A stretch of 64,000 nucleotides of DNA from Crenobacter luteus (GTDB lineage Bacteria > Pseudomonadota > Gammaproteobacteria > Burkholderiales > Chromobacteriaceae): assembly GCF_004345725.1 (NCBI RefSeq), contig NZ_SLXG01000002.1:154637-218636 (forward strand), written 5' to 3'. Both the position numbers and the translations under genes were made by a program. Positions 9,423-18,430 of the stretch are shown here, one piece after another (within the stretch, counting starts at the first letter, position 1; every line of letters begins with the position of its first letter). Under the pieces are notes generated by a model. It was given only the letters and a program-made list of their open reading frames with translations, was not told the origin of the DNA and did no database searches.

Positions 9423-9983
9423 TCAGGCGAGCATCAGCGTCTGCAAGAGCCGCTGGCCGGCCTGCCACGGGCCGTGGCCCGAGGCGGGGTTGATGTGGCC
9501 GGCGTCGCCGGCGTCGACGAGCTTCGCGCCCCAGCCGGCGGCGAAGTCACCGGCGCGCGCGAAGTCGCAGAACGGGTCGCTGCGGCTGGCGACCAGGATG
9601 GCCGGGAAGGGCAGGCGCAGGAGCGGCAGCGGCGAAAAGCCGCTCGCCGGCACGGCGGCGACGACGTCGGCGCGCTCGACGTCGGGCGGCGCGACCAGCA
9701 AGGCGCCCTTGACGCGGCGGAAGGCCGCGTAGTCGGCGCCGGCTGCCCAGTGCGCGACGGTGACGGCGCCGAGGCTGTGCGCGGCGATCACCACCGTGCC
9801 GTCGATGTCGGCGACGGTCGCCGCGAGCGCGGCGACCCAGGCGTCCTTGTCCGGGCGCTGCCAGTCGGCCTGCTCGACGCGGCGCGAGAACGGGTAGCCG
9901 CGCTCCCACAGCGTCTGCCAGTGGTTCGGGCCGGAATCCTGCCAGCCGGGCACGACGAGCAGCGTGACGTCGTCGTCAAGCAT
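9423..9983 (-). CDS. RBBP9/YdeN-type alpha/beta hydrolase
   Basis: Serine hydrolase of 186 residues, normal for the RBBP9/YdeN family. Opens with the VVPGWQDSGPNHW segment, then the nucleophile elbow AHSLG, the acid SRSDPF and the catalytic histidine in DAGHINPASG. No signal peptide. The start overlaps the last 8 nt of xthA, so both genes share one transcript and are translationally coupled. A single copy of the dispersed 9-mer (9413-9421) lies just after its stop codon. Physiological substrate unknown. Confidence 0.85.
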   Translation of the reverse strand: MLDDDVTLLVVPGWQDSGPNHWQTLWERGYPFSRRVEQADWQRPDKDAWVAALAATVADIDGTVVIAAHSLGAVTVAHWAAGADYAAFRRVKGALLVAPPDVERADVVAAVPASGFSPLPLLRLPFPAILVASRSDPFCDFARAGDFAAGWGAKLVDAGDAGHINPASGHGPWQAGQRLLQTLMLA

Positions 9984-10758
9984 GGTCGGCGTCCCGGTAG
10001 TCGACCGTCAGCGGCGCGTGGTCGGAGAACTTCTCGTCCTTGTAGACCTTGGCCGAGACCGCGCGCGCGGCAAGTTGCGGCGTGGCGATCTGGTAGTCGA
10101 TGCGCCAGCCGACATCCTTGGCATAGGCCTGGCCGCGGTTGCTCCACCAGGTGTAGCCGGGCACGTCCGGGTAGAGCTTGCGCCACACGTCGACCCAGCC
10201 GACGCGGTGGAACAGGTCGCTCAGCCACGCGCGCTCCTCGGGCAGGAAGCCGGAATTCTTCAGGTTGCCCTTCCAGTTCTTCAGGTCGATTTCCTGGTGC
10301 GCGATGTTCCAGTCGCCGCAGATCACGATGTCGCGGCCTTCCTCGTACAGCGACTCCAGAAGCGGCAGGAAGGCGCGCATGAAGGCGAACTTGACCTCCT
10401 GGCGCTCGGGCGAGCTGGAGCCGGACGGCAGGTAGAGCGAGATCACCGTCAGCTTGCCGAAGTCGGCGCGCAGGTAACGCCCTTCGGCGTCGAATTCGGG
10501 CACGCCGAGGCCCTCCTCGACGCGGTCGGGCGCCTGACGGCTGTAGAGGCCGACGCCGCTGTAGCCCTTCTTTTCGGCGTAGTGGAAGAAACCGTGGTAG
10601 CCGTCGGGCGCGCGCTGGTGGGGGGCGAGGTCGGCCGCCTGCGCCTTCAGTTCCTGCACGCAGACGACGTCGGCGCCACAGGCGGCCAGCCAGGCGAAAA
10701 AGCCCTTTTTGTCGGCCGAACGGATGCCGTTCAGGTTGGCCGAGACGATTCGAAGCAA
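9976..10758 (-). CDS. xthA: Exodeoxyribonuclease III / AP endonuclease
   Basis: DNA-repair nuclease of the EEP superfamily, 260 residues. It cleaves at abasic sites and removes 3'-blocking groups in base-excision repair. Key motifs: NLNGIRSA at the start, VQELK (metal-binding glutamate), GDWNIAH, then WWSNRG, WRIDYQ and the terminal SDHAPL histidine. The start is a TTG at 10758, placed by alignment with the conserved N-terminus and supported by GGGAG upstream; no ATG fits. Divergent from pyrE with 62 bp between, which must hold both promoters. Overlaps the downstream hydrolase gene by 8 nt. Confidence 0.92.
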   Translation of the reverse strand: MLRIVSANLNGIRSADKKGFFAWLAACGADVVCVQELKAQAADLAPHQRAPDGYHGFFHYAEKKGYSGVGLYSRQAPDRVEEGLGVPEFDAEGRYLRADFGKLTVISLYLPSGSSSPERQEVKFAFMRAFLPLLESLYEEGRDIVICGDWNIAHQEIDLKNWKGNLKNSGFLPEERAWLSDLFHRVGWVDVWRKLYPDVPGYTWWSNRGQAYAKDVGWRIDYQIATPQLAARAVSAKVYKDEKFSDHAPLTVDYRDADHA

Positions 10759-10820
10759 GAGGGGTCTCCCGTGATATGCTTGCCGCCAGGATTGGTAATC
10801 AACAAGCAGTGAGGTAGGTA

Positions 10821-11465
10821 ATGAGCGATTTTCGTCAGGATTTTATTCGTTTTGCCCTGGATAAGCAGGTGCTGAAATTCGGTGAGTTCATCACCAAGTC
10901 CGGCCGGAAGTCGCCGTATTTCTTCAACGCCGGCCTGTTCAACGACGGCGACAGCGTGCTCAAGCTGTCGCGCTTCTACGCGCAGGCGATCGACGCCAGC
11001 GGTCTTCAATTCGACATGCTGTTCGGCCCGGCCTACAAGGGCATCATCCTGGCGGCCGCCGCCGGCATGGCGCTGGCCGAGGGCGGCCGCAACCTGCCGT
11101 TCGCGTACAACCGCAAGGAAGCCAAGGACCACGGCGAGGGCGGCACGCTGGTCGGCGCGCCGCTCAAGGGCCGCGTGCTGATCGTCGACGACGTGATGAC
11201 CGCCGGTACCGCGGTGCGCGAGTCGATCAAGCTGATCCGCGACGCGGGCGCCGAGCCGGCTGGCGTGGCGGTCGCGCTCGACCGCATGGAGCGCGGCACC
11301 GGCGCGCTGTCGGCGGTGCAGGAGGTCGAGCAGCAGTACGGCCTGCCGGTGATCACCATCGCGACGCTGGACGACATCCTCGCCTTCCTGTCCGGCAGCC
11401 CGGAGCTGTCGGCCAATCTCGCGGCGGTCGAAGCCTACCGCGCCGAGTACGGGGTCAAAGCCTGA
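10821..11465 (+). CDS. pyrE: Orotate phosphoribosyltransferase
   Basis: Converts orotate and PRPP to orotidine 5'-monophosphate in pyrimidine synthesis. 214 residues, typical for the proteobacterial enzyme. Shows the KFGEF and [10 protein letters not shown] orotate-site segments, GPAYKG, the basic loop [15 protein letters not shown] and the PRPP-binding motif [16 protein letters not shown] follows GAGGTAGGT. The stop overlaps the start of the next gene (TGATG), so the DUF4124 protein is co-translated. Confidence 0.95.
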   Translation: MSDFRQDFIRFALDKQVLKFGEFITKSGRKSPYFFNAGLFNDGDSVLKLSRFYAQAIDASGLQFDMLFGPAYKGIILAAAAGMALAEGGRNLPFAYNRKEAKDHGEGGTLVGAPLKGRVLIVDDVMTAGTAVRESIKLIRDAGAEPAGVAVALDRMERGTGALSAVQEVEQQYGLPVITIATLDDILAFLSGSPELSANLAAVEAYRAEYGVKA

Positions 11466-11986
11466 TGCGGCCAAGCCTGCTCGCGGTGCTCCTGGCGTGC
11501 GCGCCCGCCCTCGCGTCGGCGACGCTGTTCAAGTGGGTCGACGAGCAGGGGCGGGTCCATTACAGCGACAGGCCGCCGTTGCAGGCGCCGCAGCAGGGCG
11601 TGTCCGAGCTGGACCGGCAGGGCAGGGTGAAGCGCGAGGCCGAGAGCGCCGCGCAGCAACGTGCGCGCGAGGCCGACGAGGCCGCGCGGCGGGCGGCCGA
11701 GGCGCAGGTGCGCGAGGCGGCCCGCCGCGACCGCGCGCTGCTGGAAAGTTACCGCGGCCCGGCCGACGTCGAGCGCGAACGCGACCGGCGTCTGGCCGAG
11801 AACCGCGTCGCCTTGCAGGGGCTGTTGGCCGAGCGCGAGGCGCTGGCGGCGAAGTCCGCCGGCGACGCGGCGCTGGCGGCGATCGACGCCCGCATCGCGC
11901 GGCAGCGCGCCGAGGCGGCGCGGATCCGCGCGCGCGCCGACGCCGATATCCAGCGCCTGCGCCTCCTGCACGGCGAGGCGCCCTGA
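11465..11986 (+). CDS. DUF4124 domain secreted protein
   Basis: Exported protein of 173 residues. A signal peptide (about 1-19, ending ASA) precedes a DUF4124 module with FKWVDEQGRVHYSDRPP, a fold of unknown role common in beta- and gammaproteobacteria. The rest is a charged Ala/Arg/Glu-rich coiled coil. Its ATG overlaps the pyrE stop codon by one base. One in-frame copy of the dispersed 9-mer (11825) encodes Leu-Ala-Glu. The hairpin plus T6 at 12011-12038 ends the transcript. Confidence 0.75.
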   Translation: MRPSLLAVLLACAPALASATLFKWVDEQGRVHYSDRPPLQAPQQGVSELDRQGRVKREAESAAQQRAREADEAARRAAEAQVREAARRDRALLESYRGPADVERERDRRLAENRVALQGLLAEREALAAKSAGDAALAAIDARIARQRAEAARIRARADADIQRLRLLHGEAP

Positions 11987-12010
11987 GCGACCCGCCGCAG
12001 GCGCTACCCG

Positions 12011-12038
12011 GCCCGCCGTTCGGCGGGCTTCGTTTTTT
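12011..12038 (+). terminator. Intrinsic terminator of the pyrE operon
   Basis: GCCCGCC-GTTC-GGCGGGC (12011-12028) followed by TTCG and TTTTTT. Confidence 0.85.
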
Positions 12039-12044
12039 CGGCGC

Positions 12045-12374
12045 CTAGCGTTCGCCGGCCTTGCGCGTCCAGGCGGCGTCGAGCGCCGAGCGGGCGTCCG
12101 ACAGTCGCCGCTGCGCGGCGGCGTCGGCGGCGCGCGCGTCGGCCAGCGCCGCCTCGGCGCGGGCGACGGCGTTCTGCGCATCGACCAGCCGCTGGCGCGC
12201 GGCCGCCAGCGCAGTCTCGCTCGCGCTGAGCGCGCCGGCGGCGCGTTCGGCCTGGCCGTCGGCGGCCTGGTAGGCCATCTGCGCGGCGAGCAGCGCTTCG
12301 TCGACGGTCTGCGCGGCCGACAGCGTCGGCAGGGCGGCCAGCAGCGCGGCCGGCAGCAAGGAGCGGATTCGCAT
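12045..12374 (-). CDS. Small secreted coiled-coil protein, unknown
   Basis: 109 residues with a clear signal peptide (basic MRIR, a leucine/alanine core, cleavage after SAA around residue 21). The mature part is almost wholly an alanine-rich heptad-like helix with few hydrophobic spikes, so a periplasmic coiled coil is likely. No recognised family. It stands alone between the pyrE-operon terminator and the racemase terminator, on the minus strand. Low-complexity composition makes homology-based naming unsafe. Confidence 0.55.
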   Translation of the reverse strand: MRIRSLLPAALLAALPTLSAAQTVDEALLAAQMAYQAADGQAERAAGALSASETALAAARQRLVDAQNAVARAEAALADARAADAAAQRRLSDARSALDAAWTRKAGER

Positions 12375-12431
12375 GACGTATTCCCGATATTGCGACGAAG
12401 GCGAATTATCACGTCATTTCCGGCCGACGAC

Positions 12432-12460
12432 AAAAAAACGCCCCGGCGTGGGCCGGGGCG
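12432..12460 (-). terminator. Intrinsic terminator of the racemase gene
   Basis: On the minus strand CGCCCCGG pairs with CCGGGGCG (12439-12446 with 12453-12460) and is followed by seven U residues (A run at 12432-12438), 18 nt past the stop. Confidence 0.85.
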
Positions 12461-12477
12461 GGTTCGCGTCGGGGCGG

Positions 12478-13713
12478 TCAGCGTGCCTTCGGCACCTTGG
12501 GGTTGGAGTTGCCCCACACGGTGTAGAGGTCGGCCAGGAGCGCGCCGTTGAAGTCCTCGAGCTCGGACTGGCTGATCTCGGCCTTGCCCTGCTTGCCGAA
12601 CAGCACGACCTCGTCGCCGCCCTTGACGCCGGGGATGTCGGTCACGTCGACCATCAGCGTGTTCATCGACACCTTGCCGACCACCGGCGCGCGCTGGCCG
12701 CCGATCAGCACGCTCGCCTTGTTGGTGAACACGCGGCGGTAGCCGTCCGAGTAGCCGACCGGGATGTTGGCCAAGAGCGAATCGCGCTTGAGCGTGAAGG
12801 TGCGGTCGTAGCCGACGGTGTTGCCGGCCGGGTAGCGGTTGACCGACGCGACGCGCGACTTGAACTGCATCACGCGCTGGTATTCGGTGTGCGACGGCAC
12901 GGTGTCGCCGAACAGCGCGCCACCGGGGCGGACCATGTCGAGGCGTGCCTCGGGCACTTCGAGCGTCGCGAACGAGTTCGCGCAGTGCAGGATCAGCTTC
13001 TTGCGGTCGAGCCCGGCGCGCTGGATCACCCAGTCGGTCTCGTTCTTGAACGCGGCGAGGCCCTTGAGGACGTCGTCTTTTTCCTCGACCGGGAAGTGGG
13101 TCATGATGCCGACCACGCGCAGCGACGGTTGTCTGGCGATCGCCAGCGCGTCGGCCTTGCCGGCGTCGGTCGCCAGCTCGAGGCCGTTGCGGCTCATGCC
13201 GGCCGAGTTGAGGCCGAGGTGGATCTTCAGCGTGCGGCCGTGGCGGCGGGCGATCGCCGCGGCCTGGCGCGCGAAGTCGGCGTTGCCGACCAGCTCTTCC
13301 ATGTCGTACTTCAGGCCGGCCTCGACTTCCTGCGGCGAGGCGGTGCGCACGCGCATCAGCCGGCCCTTGAAGCCGCTGTCGCGCACCACGCGCGCCTCCT
13401 CGTTGCTGGCGACGCCGACGCAGGGCACGCCCATCTTGATCACCGACGGCATCAAGAGGGCGATGCCGTGGCCGTAGGCGTCGGCCTTCAGCACCGCGCA
13501 GATCTGCGACTTGCCGGCCAGTTCTTTTTGCAGCGTGCGGATATTGTGCTCGAACGCCGCGGTGTCGATCTCGACCCAGGCGTTGCTCGCCGGCGCCGAC
13601 AGGCCGGTCTTTAGGTGGTGCTGGGCGGGGCCGAGCTCGGGGGCCGCATGGGCTGCGCCGTGGGCGAAGCATAGCGGAACGGCCAGCGCCAGGAGGGTAC
13701 GGGCGAGCTTCAT
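12478..13713 (-). CDS. Periplasmic broad-specificity amino-acid (alanine-type) racemase
   Basis: PLP-dependent fold-type III racemase of 411 residues. Unlike housekeeping Alr it begins with a Sec signal peptide (MKLARTLL, cleavage near residue 23 after AHA) and has a long N-terminal extension, as in the BsrV/BAR group that makes non-canonical D-amino acids in the periplasm. The PLP lysine lies in AVLKADAYGHG (K76); other family motifs are HLGLNSAGMSR, MTHFP, ILHCANS and GKVSMNTLMVD. The start at 13713 follows AAGGAG by 7 nt; a longer upstream reading frame is not needed. Own terminator at 12432. The broad-specificity call is by resemblance; a plain secreted alanine racemase is the alternative. 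Confidence 0.8.
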   Translation of the reverse strand: MKLARTLLALAVPLCFAHGAAHAAPELGPAQHHLKTGLSAPASNAWVEIDTAAFEHNIRTLQKELAGKSQICAVLKADAYGHGIALLMPSVIKMGVPCVGVASNEEARVVRDSGFKGRLMRVRTASPQEVEAGLKYDMEELVGNADFARQAAAIARRHGRTLKIHLGLNSAGMSRNGLELATDAGKADALAIARQPSLRVVGIMTHFPVEEKDDVLKGLAAFKNETDWVIQRAGLDRKKLILHCANSFATLEVPEARLDMVRPGGALFGDTVPSHTEYQRVMQFKSRVASVNRYPAGNTVGYDRTFTLKRDSLLANIPVGYSDGYRRVFTNKASVLIGGQRAPVVGKVSMNTLMVDVTDIPGVKGGDEVVLFGKQGKAEISQSELEDFNGALLADLYTVWGNSNPKVPKAR

Positions 13714-13918
13714 CGGGTTCTCCTTTGTGGGTCCGTGTCGGGGCGTGTCCCGCCCCTTGGTGTTGTCTGATGCGGTCGCGGAGGACGGCCCGCCCATGCT
13801 AAGCGCGGCGCTTCGCCGTTGTCGTTAGCGGGCGGCGACAGGAAATTGCGTAATTCCGACGTGCTGTTTTGGCCGTGCCGATCAGCTCGGAGTCATGGCG
13901 CGGCTGGGGCGGGGCGCA

Positions 13919-13944
13919 AGAAAAAAGCCTCCGCGGCGGGAGGC
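13919..13944 (-). terminator. Intrinsic terminator of the bacterioferritin gene
   Basis: GCCTCC (13927-13932) pairs with GGAGGC (13939-13944); the A run 13919-13926 gives a U tract on the minus strand. Confidence 0.8.
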
Positions 13945-13964
13945 TCGTTTCGGAAGGGGGGAGC

Positions 13965-14429
13965 TCAGCTCTGCGACTGGATGTAGTTCTCCAGCCCCAT
14001 CTGCTTGATCAGGCCGAGCTGCATTTCCAGCCAGTGCGTGTGGTCTTCCTCGGTGTCGTCGAGCATGCCGCTCAGGAGCGCGCGGCTGACGTAGTCGCCC
14101 TCGCGCTCGCAGACCTCGATCGCCGCGCGCAGCATCGCGACCGTGTCGTACTCCTGGCGCAGGTCGTTGGCGAGCATCGATTCGACGTCCCGGCCGACGT
14201 TGAGCTTGCCGGGCGTCATCGCCGGCGTGCCCTCGAGAAAGAGGATGCGGCTGATCAGCCCGGCCGCGTGGCCGCTTTCTTCTTCCATTTCATGGTTGAG
14301 CCGTTCGAACAGCTTGTTCATGCCCCAGTCGTGGTACATCCGCGAGTGGATGAAATACTGGTCGCGCGAGGTCAGCTCGCCGGCGAGCTGCTTGTTGAGC
14401 GCCTCGAGCACTGCCTTGTTGCCTTTCAT
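13965..14429 (-). CDS. bfr: Bacterioferritin-family iron-storage protein lacking the heme methionine
   Basis: Ferritin-like four-helix protein of 154 residues that oxidises and stores iron. Ferroxidase ligands are conserved: E18, E51, H54, the glutamate equivalent to E94 (one residue earlier here), and the later E-x2-H pair (EEDH region). The residue between E51 and H54 that aligns with the heme ligand Met52 of E. coli Bfr is serine (ESGH), so this subunit should not bind heme in the usual way. ATG at 14429 follows GAGG; the longer upstream frame has no family similarity. No bacterioferritin-associated ferredoxin is adjacent. Confidence 0.88.
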   Translation of the reverse strand: MKGNKAVLEALNKQLAGELTSRDQYFIHSRMYHDWGMNKLFERLNHEMEEESGHAAGLISRILFLEGTPAMTPGKLNVGRDVESMLANDLRQEYDTVAMLRAAIEVCEREGDYVSRALLSGMLDDTEEDHTHWLEMQLGLIKQMGLENYIQSQS

Positions 14430-14669
14430 GTCGAGCCTCGTCTGGCGGCCGGAGGCGCGCGGGGCGGGCTCCGGTCTGGGTGTCGGTCTACCCAATGTAG
14501 TCAGCCGCGGCGCGCCCCGCCAGCGGCCGGGCGGCGACGGCTATTGCGTTTCGCAATGGCCGCCCGGCTCTGGCGGTGATAGTAGGGCGCGGCGCGTCCC
14601 GCTAAGATGGCGGGATGCGATGCCGGCAGCATCCGGCACGCCTACCCGACCACGCTTCGGCCAACCTCG

Positions 14670-17132
14670 ATGACAGTCTCTTTCCTTCCTGCGTCTCAGG
14701 GCGGCGTCTGGCGCCGTCTGCCGGCCGTCGTCTTCACGCTGCTGCTGGGCTTGGGCTACGTCGTCAGCGGCAAGCTCAGCCTGCTGCTCGCGATCGCGCC
14801 CGGCTACGCGTCGGCCATCTTTCCGCCGGCCGGCGTCGCGATCGCCGCCGCCTTCGTCGCGGGGCGGCGCGCCTGGCCCGGCGTCTTCCTCGGCTCGCTG
14901 CTGCTCAATCTGTGGGTCGGCGCCGGCAGCGGCGCGACGGCCGCCGCGGCGGCGCTGCTGATCGCGCTCTCGTCGACGTTGCAGGCGGCCTGGGGCGGCG
15001 CGGCGCTGCGCCGGACGCTGGGCTATCCGGTCCGTTTCGACTGCGCGCGCGAGCTGCTGCTCTTCCATCTGCTGGCGCCGCTGCTCTGCCTGGTGAGCGC
15101 CTCGCTGTCGGTGGCCGCGCTGGTCGCGCTCGACATCGTGCCCGCCGGCCATTTCGCGGCGCACTGGCTGCGCTGGTGGATAGGCGACACGCTCGGCCTG
15201 CTGGTCGTGCTGCCGCTGGCGCTGGTCTGTTGCGGCGCGCCGCGCGGCTTGTGGCGGCGGCGCGCCACGACCGTCGCCCTGCCCATGCTCGTCGCCTTCG
15301 CGGCGCTGACGGCGCTCTACGTGCAGGTCAGCCGCTGGGAGGAGGCCGACGCGCTGACGGCGTTCCACCTCCAGTCGCGCCGTCTGGCCGACACCTTCCA
15401 GCGCCGCCTCGACGAGCAGGCGGCCTTGCTCGAGCAGGCGGAAGGGCTGTTCGCCGGCGGCGGTCCGGTCGACGCGGAGCGTTTCGCGCGTTTCGCCGAA
15501 AAGCCGCTGCGGCGCTACCCGACCATCCTGGCCATCGAGTGGGCGCCGCGCGTGACGGCCGCCGACCGCGCCGCCTTCGAGGCGCAGCACCGCCTTCGCC
15601 TGCCGGATTTCGAGATCCGCGAGGGGCGGAGCGTCTCGCGCTTCCGGCGCGCGTCGCCGCGGGCCGCGTATTACCCGGTGACCTTCATCGCCCCGATGGT
15701 GGCGCCGAACCGGGCCGCGCTCGGTTTCGACCTCGCGTCGCTGCCGGACCGCCGCGAGGCGATTGAGGCGGCGCGGCGTTCCGGCACGGTGGTCGCGAGC
15801 ACGCCGCTCAGGCTGGTGCTCGCGCAAAAAAGCGGCCTGCTGCTGATGCAGACGGTGCGGCGCCCGGACGGGACGGAGGGGATGGTGCTGACGGTGCTGC
15901 GCGCCGCCGATTTCGTCGAAAAGCTGCTGCCGGACGCCGCGGCCATCCTGCACATCCGCTTGGTCGACGCCGGCACCGGGCAGTCGCTGTACGACAGCTT
16001 CGGCAGCCCGGCGGCGAGGCCGCTCTTGGCGACCGAGGTCGTGTTCGGCGGCCGCCGCTACCGGCTGGAAACCGCGCCCAGGCCCTCGTACGTCGCGGCG
16101 CGCCAGGGCTGGCAGAGCTGGATCGTGCTCGCCGCCGGGACGCTGGGCTGCGGCCTGCTCGGCGCGCTGCTGATGCTGGCGACCGGCCACACCGCGCGGG
16201 TCGCGGCGCAGGTGCGCGAGCGGACGGCCGCGCTGCGCGACAGCGAGGCGCGCGTGCTCGAGATCGCCTCGACCCTGGCCGAGGGGGTGTACGTGCTCGA
16301 CGACGACGGCCGCGTCGTGTTCGTCAACCCGGAAGCCTGCCGGCTGCTGGGCCGGCCGGAGTACGAGATCCTCGGCCGCAAGGCGCACGCGCTGTTCCAC
16401 CACATGCACGCCGACCGCTCGCCGCTCTTGCCCGAGGCCAGCCCGCTGCTGAAGGTGCTGCGCTCGGGCGGGCGCTGGCGCGGCCAGGCGACCTTCTGGC
16501 GCCAGGACGGCGAGGCGCTGCCGGTCGAGGTCAGCGCGGCAGCCATCCTGCGCGAGGGGCGCAGCGCCGGCGCGGTGATCGCGTTCAGCGACATTTCCGA
16601 GCGCCTGCGGCTGGAGGCGACCCTCAGGCGCGAGGCGAGCCACGACGCGCTGACCGAGCTGCCCAACCGCCGGCTGTTCATGCGCCGGCTGCAGCGCGCG
16701 CTCGACCGCGCCGAACGCAGCGGCCGTGCCGGCGCGGTGCTGTTCCTCGACCTGGACGGCTTCAAGCAGATCAACGACGCCTACGGCCACGAGGTCGGCG
16801 ACGAAGTCCTCAGGCTGTTCGGCCAACGTCTGCAGGCCGCGGTGCGCAAGACCGACACCGTGGCGCGGCTGGCGGGCGACGAGTTCACCGTGCTGCTGGA
16901 GGGCTTGGCCGAGCCGTTCGACGACGCCGAGGAGATCGCGCACAAGATCGTCGCCAGCGTCGCCGCGCCGGCCATCGTCGCCACCCGCGCCATCACGCTG
17001 GCGACCAGCGTCGGCATCGCGGTGTTCCGCCCCGGGCAGCGCCTGACGCCGGATGCGGTGCTGAGCGGCGCCGACGCGGCGATGTACCGCGCGAAGATGA
17101 CGGGCCGCAACGGCATCGCCTGCAAGGCCTGA
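14670..17132 (+). CDS. Membrane diguanylate cyclase: MASE1-CHASE-PAS-GGDEF
   Basis: Sensor enzyme making cyclic di-GMP, about 820 residues. A MASE1-like set of membrane spans (1-215) is followed by a periplasmic CHASE-like domain (about 225-445, with WAPRVTAADR), another span, a PAS domain (about 520-645, with YVLDDDGRVVFVNPEA) and a GGDEF domain. The active site is AGDEF (about 735), a permitted variant. An RxxD inhibitory site (RKTD) lies five residues before it, so product inhibition is likely. There is no EAL domain. ATG 14670 is preferred because TAAGAT at 14603 looks like a -10 box, which would place an earlier ATG (14607) before or at transcription start. The ligand is unknown. A PilZ protein is encoded at 47964. 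Confidence 0.85.
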   Translation: MTVSFLPASQGGVWRRLPAVVFTLLLGLGYVVSGKLSLLLAIAPGYASAIFPPAGVAIAAAFVAGRRAWPGVFLGSLLLNLWVGAGSGATAAAAALLIALSSTLQAAWGGAALRRTLGYPVRFDCARELLLFHLLAPLLCLVSASLSVAALVALDIVPAGHFAAHWLRWWIGDTLGLLVVLPLALVCCGAPRGLWRRRATTVALPMLVAFAALTALYVQVSRWEEADALTAFHLQSRRLADTFQRRLDEQAALLEQAEGLFAGGGPVDAERFARFAEKPLRRYPTILAIEWAPRVTAADRAAFEAQHRLRLPDFEIREGRSVSRFRRASPRAAYYPVTFIAPMVAPNRAALGFDLASLPDRREAIEAARRSGTVVASTPLRLVLAQKSGLLLMQTVRRPDGTEGMVLTVLRAADFVEKLLPDAAAILHIRLVDAGTGQSLYDSFGSPAARPLLATEVVFGGRRYRLETAPRPSYVAARQGWQSWIVLAAGTLGCGLLGALLMLATGHTARVAAQVRERTAALRDSEARVLEIASTLAEGVYVLDDDGRVVFVNPEACRLLGRPEYEILGRKAHALFHHMHADRSPLLPEASPLLKVLRSGGRWRGQATFWRQDGEALPVEVSAAAILREGRSAGAVIAFSDISERLRLEATLRREASHDALTELPNRRLFMRRLQRALDRAERSGRAGAVLFLDLDGFKQINDAYGHEVGDEVLRLFGQRLQAAVRKTDTVARLAGDEFTVLLEGLAEPFDDAEEIAHKIVASVAAPAIVATRAITLATSVGIAVFRPGQRLTPDAVLSGADAAMYRAKMTGRNGIACKA

Positions 17133-17262
17133 GCCTGCCGTCGCGGCAGGGGCTTGCCGCTTGCGCTGCCAGCCAGGCCGGGGCGCTCGTCGAGCGCAAT
17201 CTGGTACAAGACCGCCGCCGCCGCGCTGCCTAGACTGGCCGCATTCGATGGAGGAATGCGTC

Positions 17263-18231
17263 ATGGGGATGGGTATCGTATACGCGCTGGCCGCCGGCCT
17301 GATGTGGGGGCTGGTGTTCGTCGGCCCTCTGTTGCTGCCGGGCTATCCGGCGGCGTTGCAGTCGGTGGGGCGCTATCTCGCCTTCGGCTTGATCGCGCTG
17401 CCGTTCGCCTGGTTCGACCGTGCCGCGCTGCGGCAACTGAGCCGGGCCGACTGGCTGGAGGCGCTCAGGCTCGCGCTGGTCGGCAACCTCATCTATTACC
17501 TGTGCCTGGCCAGCGCCATCCAGCGCACCGGCGCGCCGCTGCCGACGATGATCATCGGCACGTTGCCGGTGGTGATCGCCGTCAGCGCCAACCTGCGCAA
17601 CGCGCGGCGCGACGGCCGCTTGCCGTGGGCGCGGCTGGCGCCGTCGCTGTTGCTGATCGCCGCCGGCATCGCCTGCGTCAACCAGGTCGAACTGGCCGCG
17701 CTGCGCCACGACCCGGATGCCGACCTGACGCGCTACGCCAGCGGGGTGATGCTGGCCCTGCTGGCGGTGGCTTGCTGGACCTGGTACCCGTTACGCAACG
17801 CCGACTGGTTGCGCGCGCACCCCGACCGCAGCCCGCGCAGCTGGGCGACCGCCCAAGGCGTGGCGACGCTGCCGCTGGCGCTGATCGGCTACGCGCTGTT
17901 GTGGGGGGGCATGGAGGCCGCCGGCAGCGGGTTCGCGATGCCATTCGGCCCGCATCCGATGGCGTTTGTCGGCCTGATGGCGGTGCTGGGCCTGTGCGCC
18001 TCGTGGCTCGGCACCCTGTGCTGGAACGAAGCCAGCCAGCGCCTGCCCACGGCGCTGGCCGGGCAGTTGATCGTGTTCGAGACGCTGGCGGCGCTGGCTT
18101 ACGCCTTCCTGTTGCGCGGCGAGTGGCCGCGGCCGCTGACGCTCGCCGGCATCGCGCTGCTGATCGCCGGGGTGCTGTGGGCCGTGAGGGTGAGGCCGGA
18201 GCCGGTGGTGGCGACGGAGCACGGCGCCTAG
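17263..18231 (+). CDS. EamA/DMT-superfamily transporter
   Basis: Inner-membrane protein of 322 residues with about ten hydrophobic helices arranged as two EamA-type repeats, as in metabolite exporters. It begins directly with a membrane span (IVYALAAGLMWGLVF); the second half contains the WNEASQRLPTALAGQL segment usual for this family. ATG 17263 follows GGAGGA by 7 nt; longer readings start in non-conserved sequence. Transcription ends at the long hairpin 18294-18332. Substrate not inferable. Confidence 0.85.
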   Translation: MGMGIVYALAAGLMWGLVFVGPLLLPGYPAALQSVGRYLAFGLIALPFAWFDRAALRQLSRADWLEALRLALVGNLIYYLCLASAIQRTGAPLPTMIIGTLPVVIAVSANLRNARRDGRLPWARLAPSLLLIAAGIACVNQVELAALRHDPDADLTRYASGVMLALLAVACWTWYPLRNADWLRAHPDRSPRSWATAQGVATLPLALIGYALLWGGMEAAGSGFAMPFGPHPMAFVGLMAVLGLCASWLGTLCWNEASQRLPTALAGQLIVFETLAALAYAFLLRGEWPRPLTLAGIALLIAGVLWAVRVRPEPVVATEHGA

Positions 18232-18293
18232 GGGACTTGGCCGGGCGGGCTGGCGCATACAGCCGTCGGCCACGCCCCCCGCGCAACGGCAAA

Positions 18294-18332
18294 AAACGAA
18301 AAGCCCGGTCGTGTGGACCGGGCTTTTCGTTT
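18294..18332. terminator. Bidirectional terminator (EamA gene / tRNA-Lys)
   Basis: AAACGAAAAGCCCGGTC (18294-18310) pairs perfectly over 17 bp with 18316-18332. A/T runs on both flanks let it serve the plus-strand EamA gene and the minus-strand tRNA operon. Confidence 0.9.
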
Positions 18333-18340
18333 GAAACGTT

Positions 18341-18416
18341 TGGTGGGTCGTGCAAGATTCGAACTTGCGACCAACGGATTAAAAGTCCGCTGCTCTACCA
18401 GCTGAGCTAACGACCC
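18341..18416 (-). tRNA. tRNA-Lys(TTT), copy 2
   Basis: 76 nt including an encoded CCA. Acceptor stem GGGTCGT with ACGACCC, anticodon loop CTTTTAA, T arm GTTCGAATC. Identical in sequence to the copy at 18431; 14 nt separate them, so they form one transcript. Confidence 0.97.
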
Positions 18417-18430
18417 CCTCTGGGTCTCGG

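Noticed and set aside
14541..17264. Long minus-strand frame opposite the diguanylate cyclase gene
   Set aside because: Low-complexity Arg/Gln-rich translation, no motifs, shadow of the real gene.
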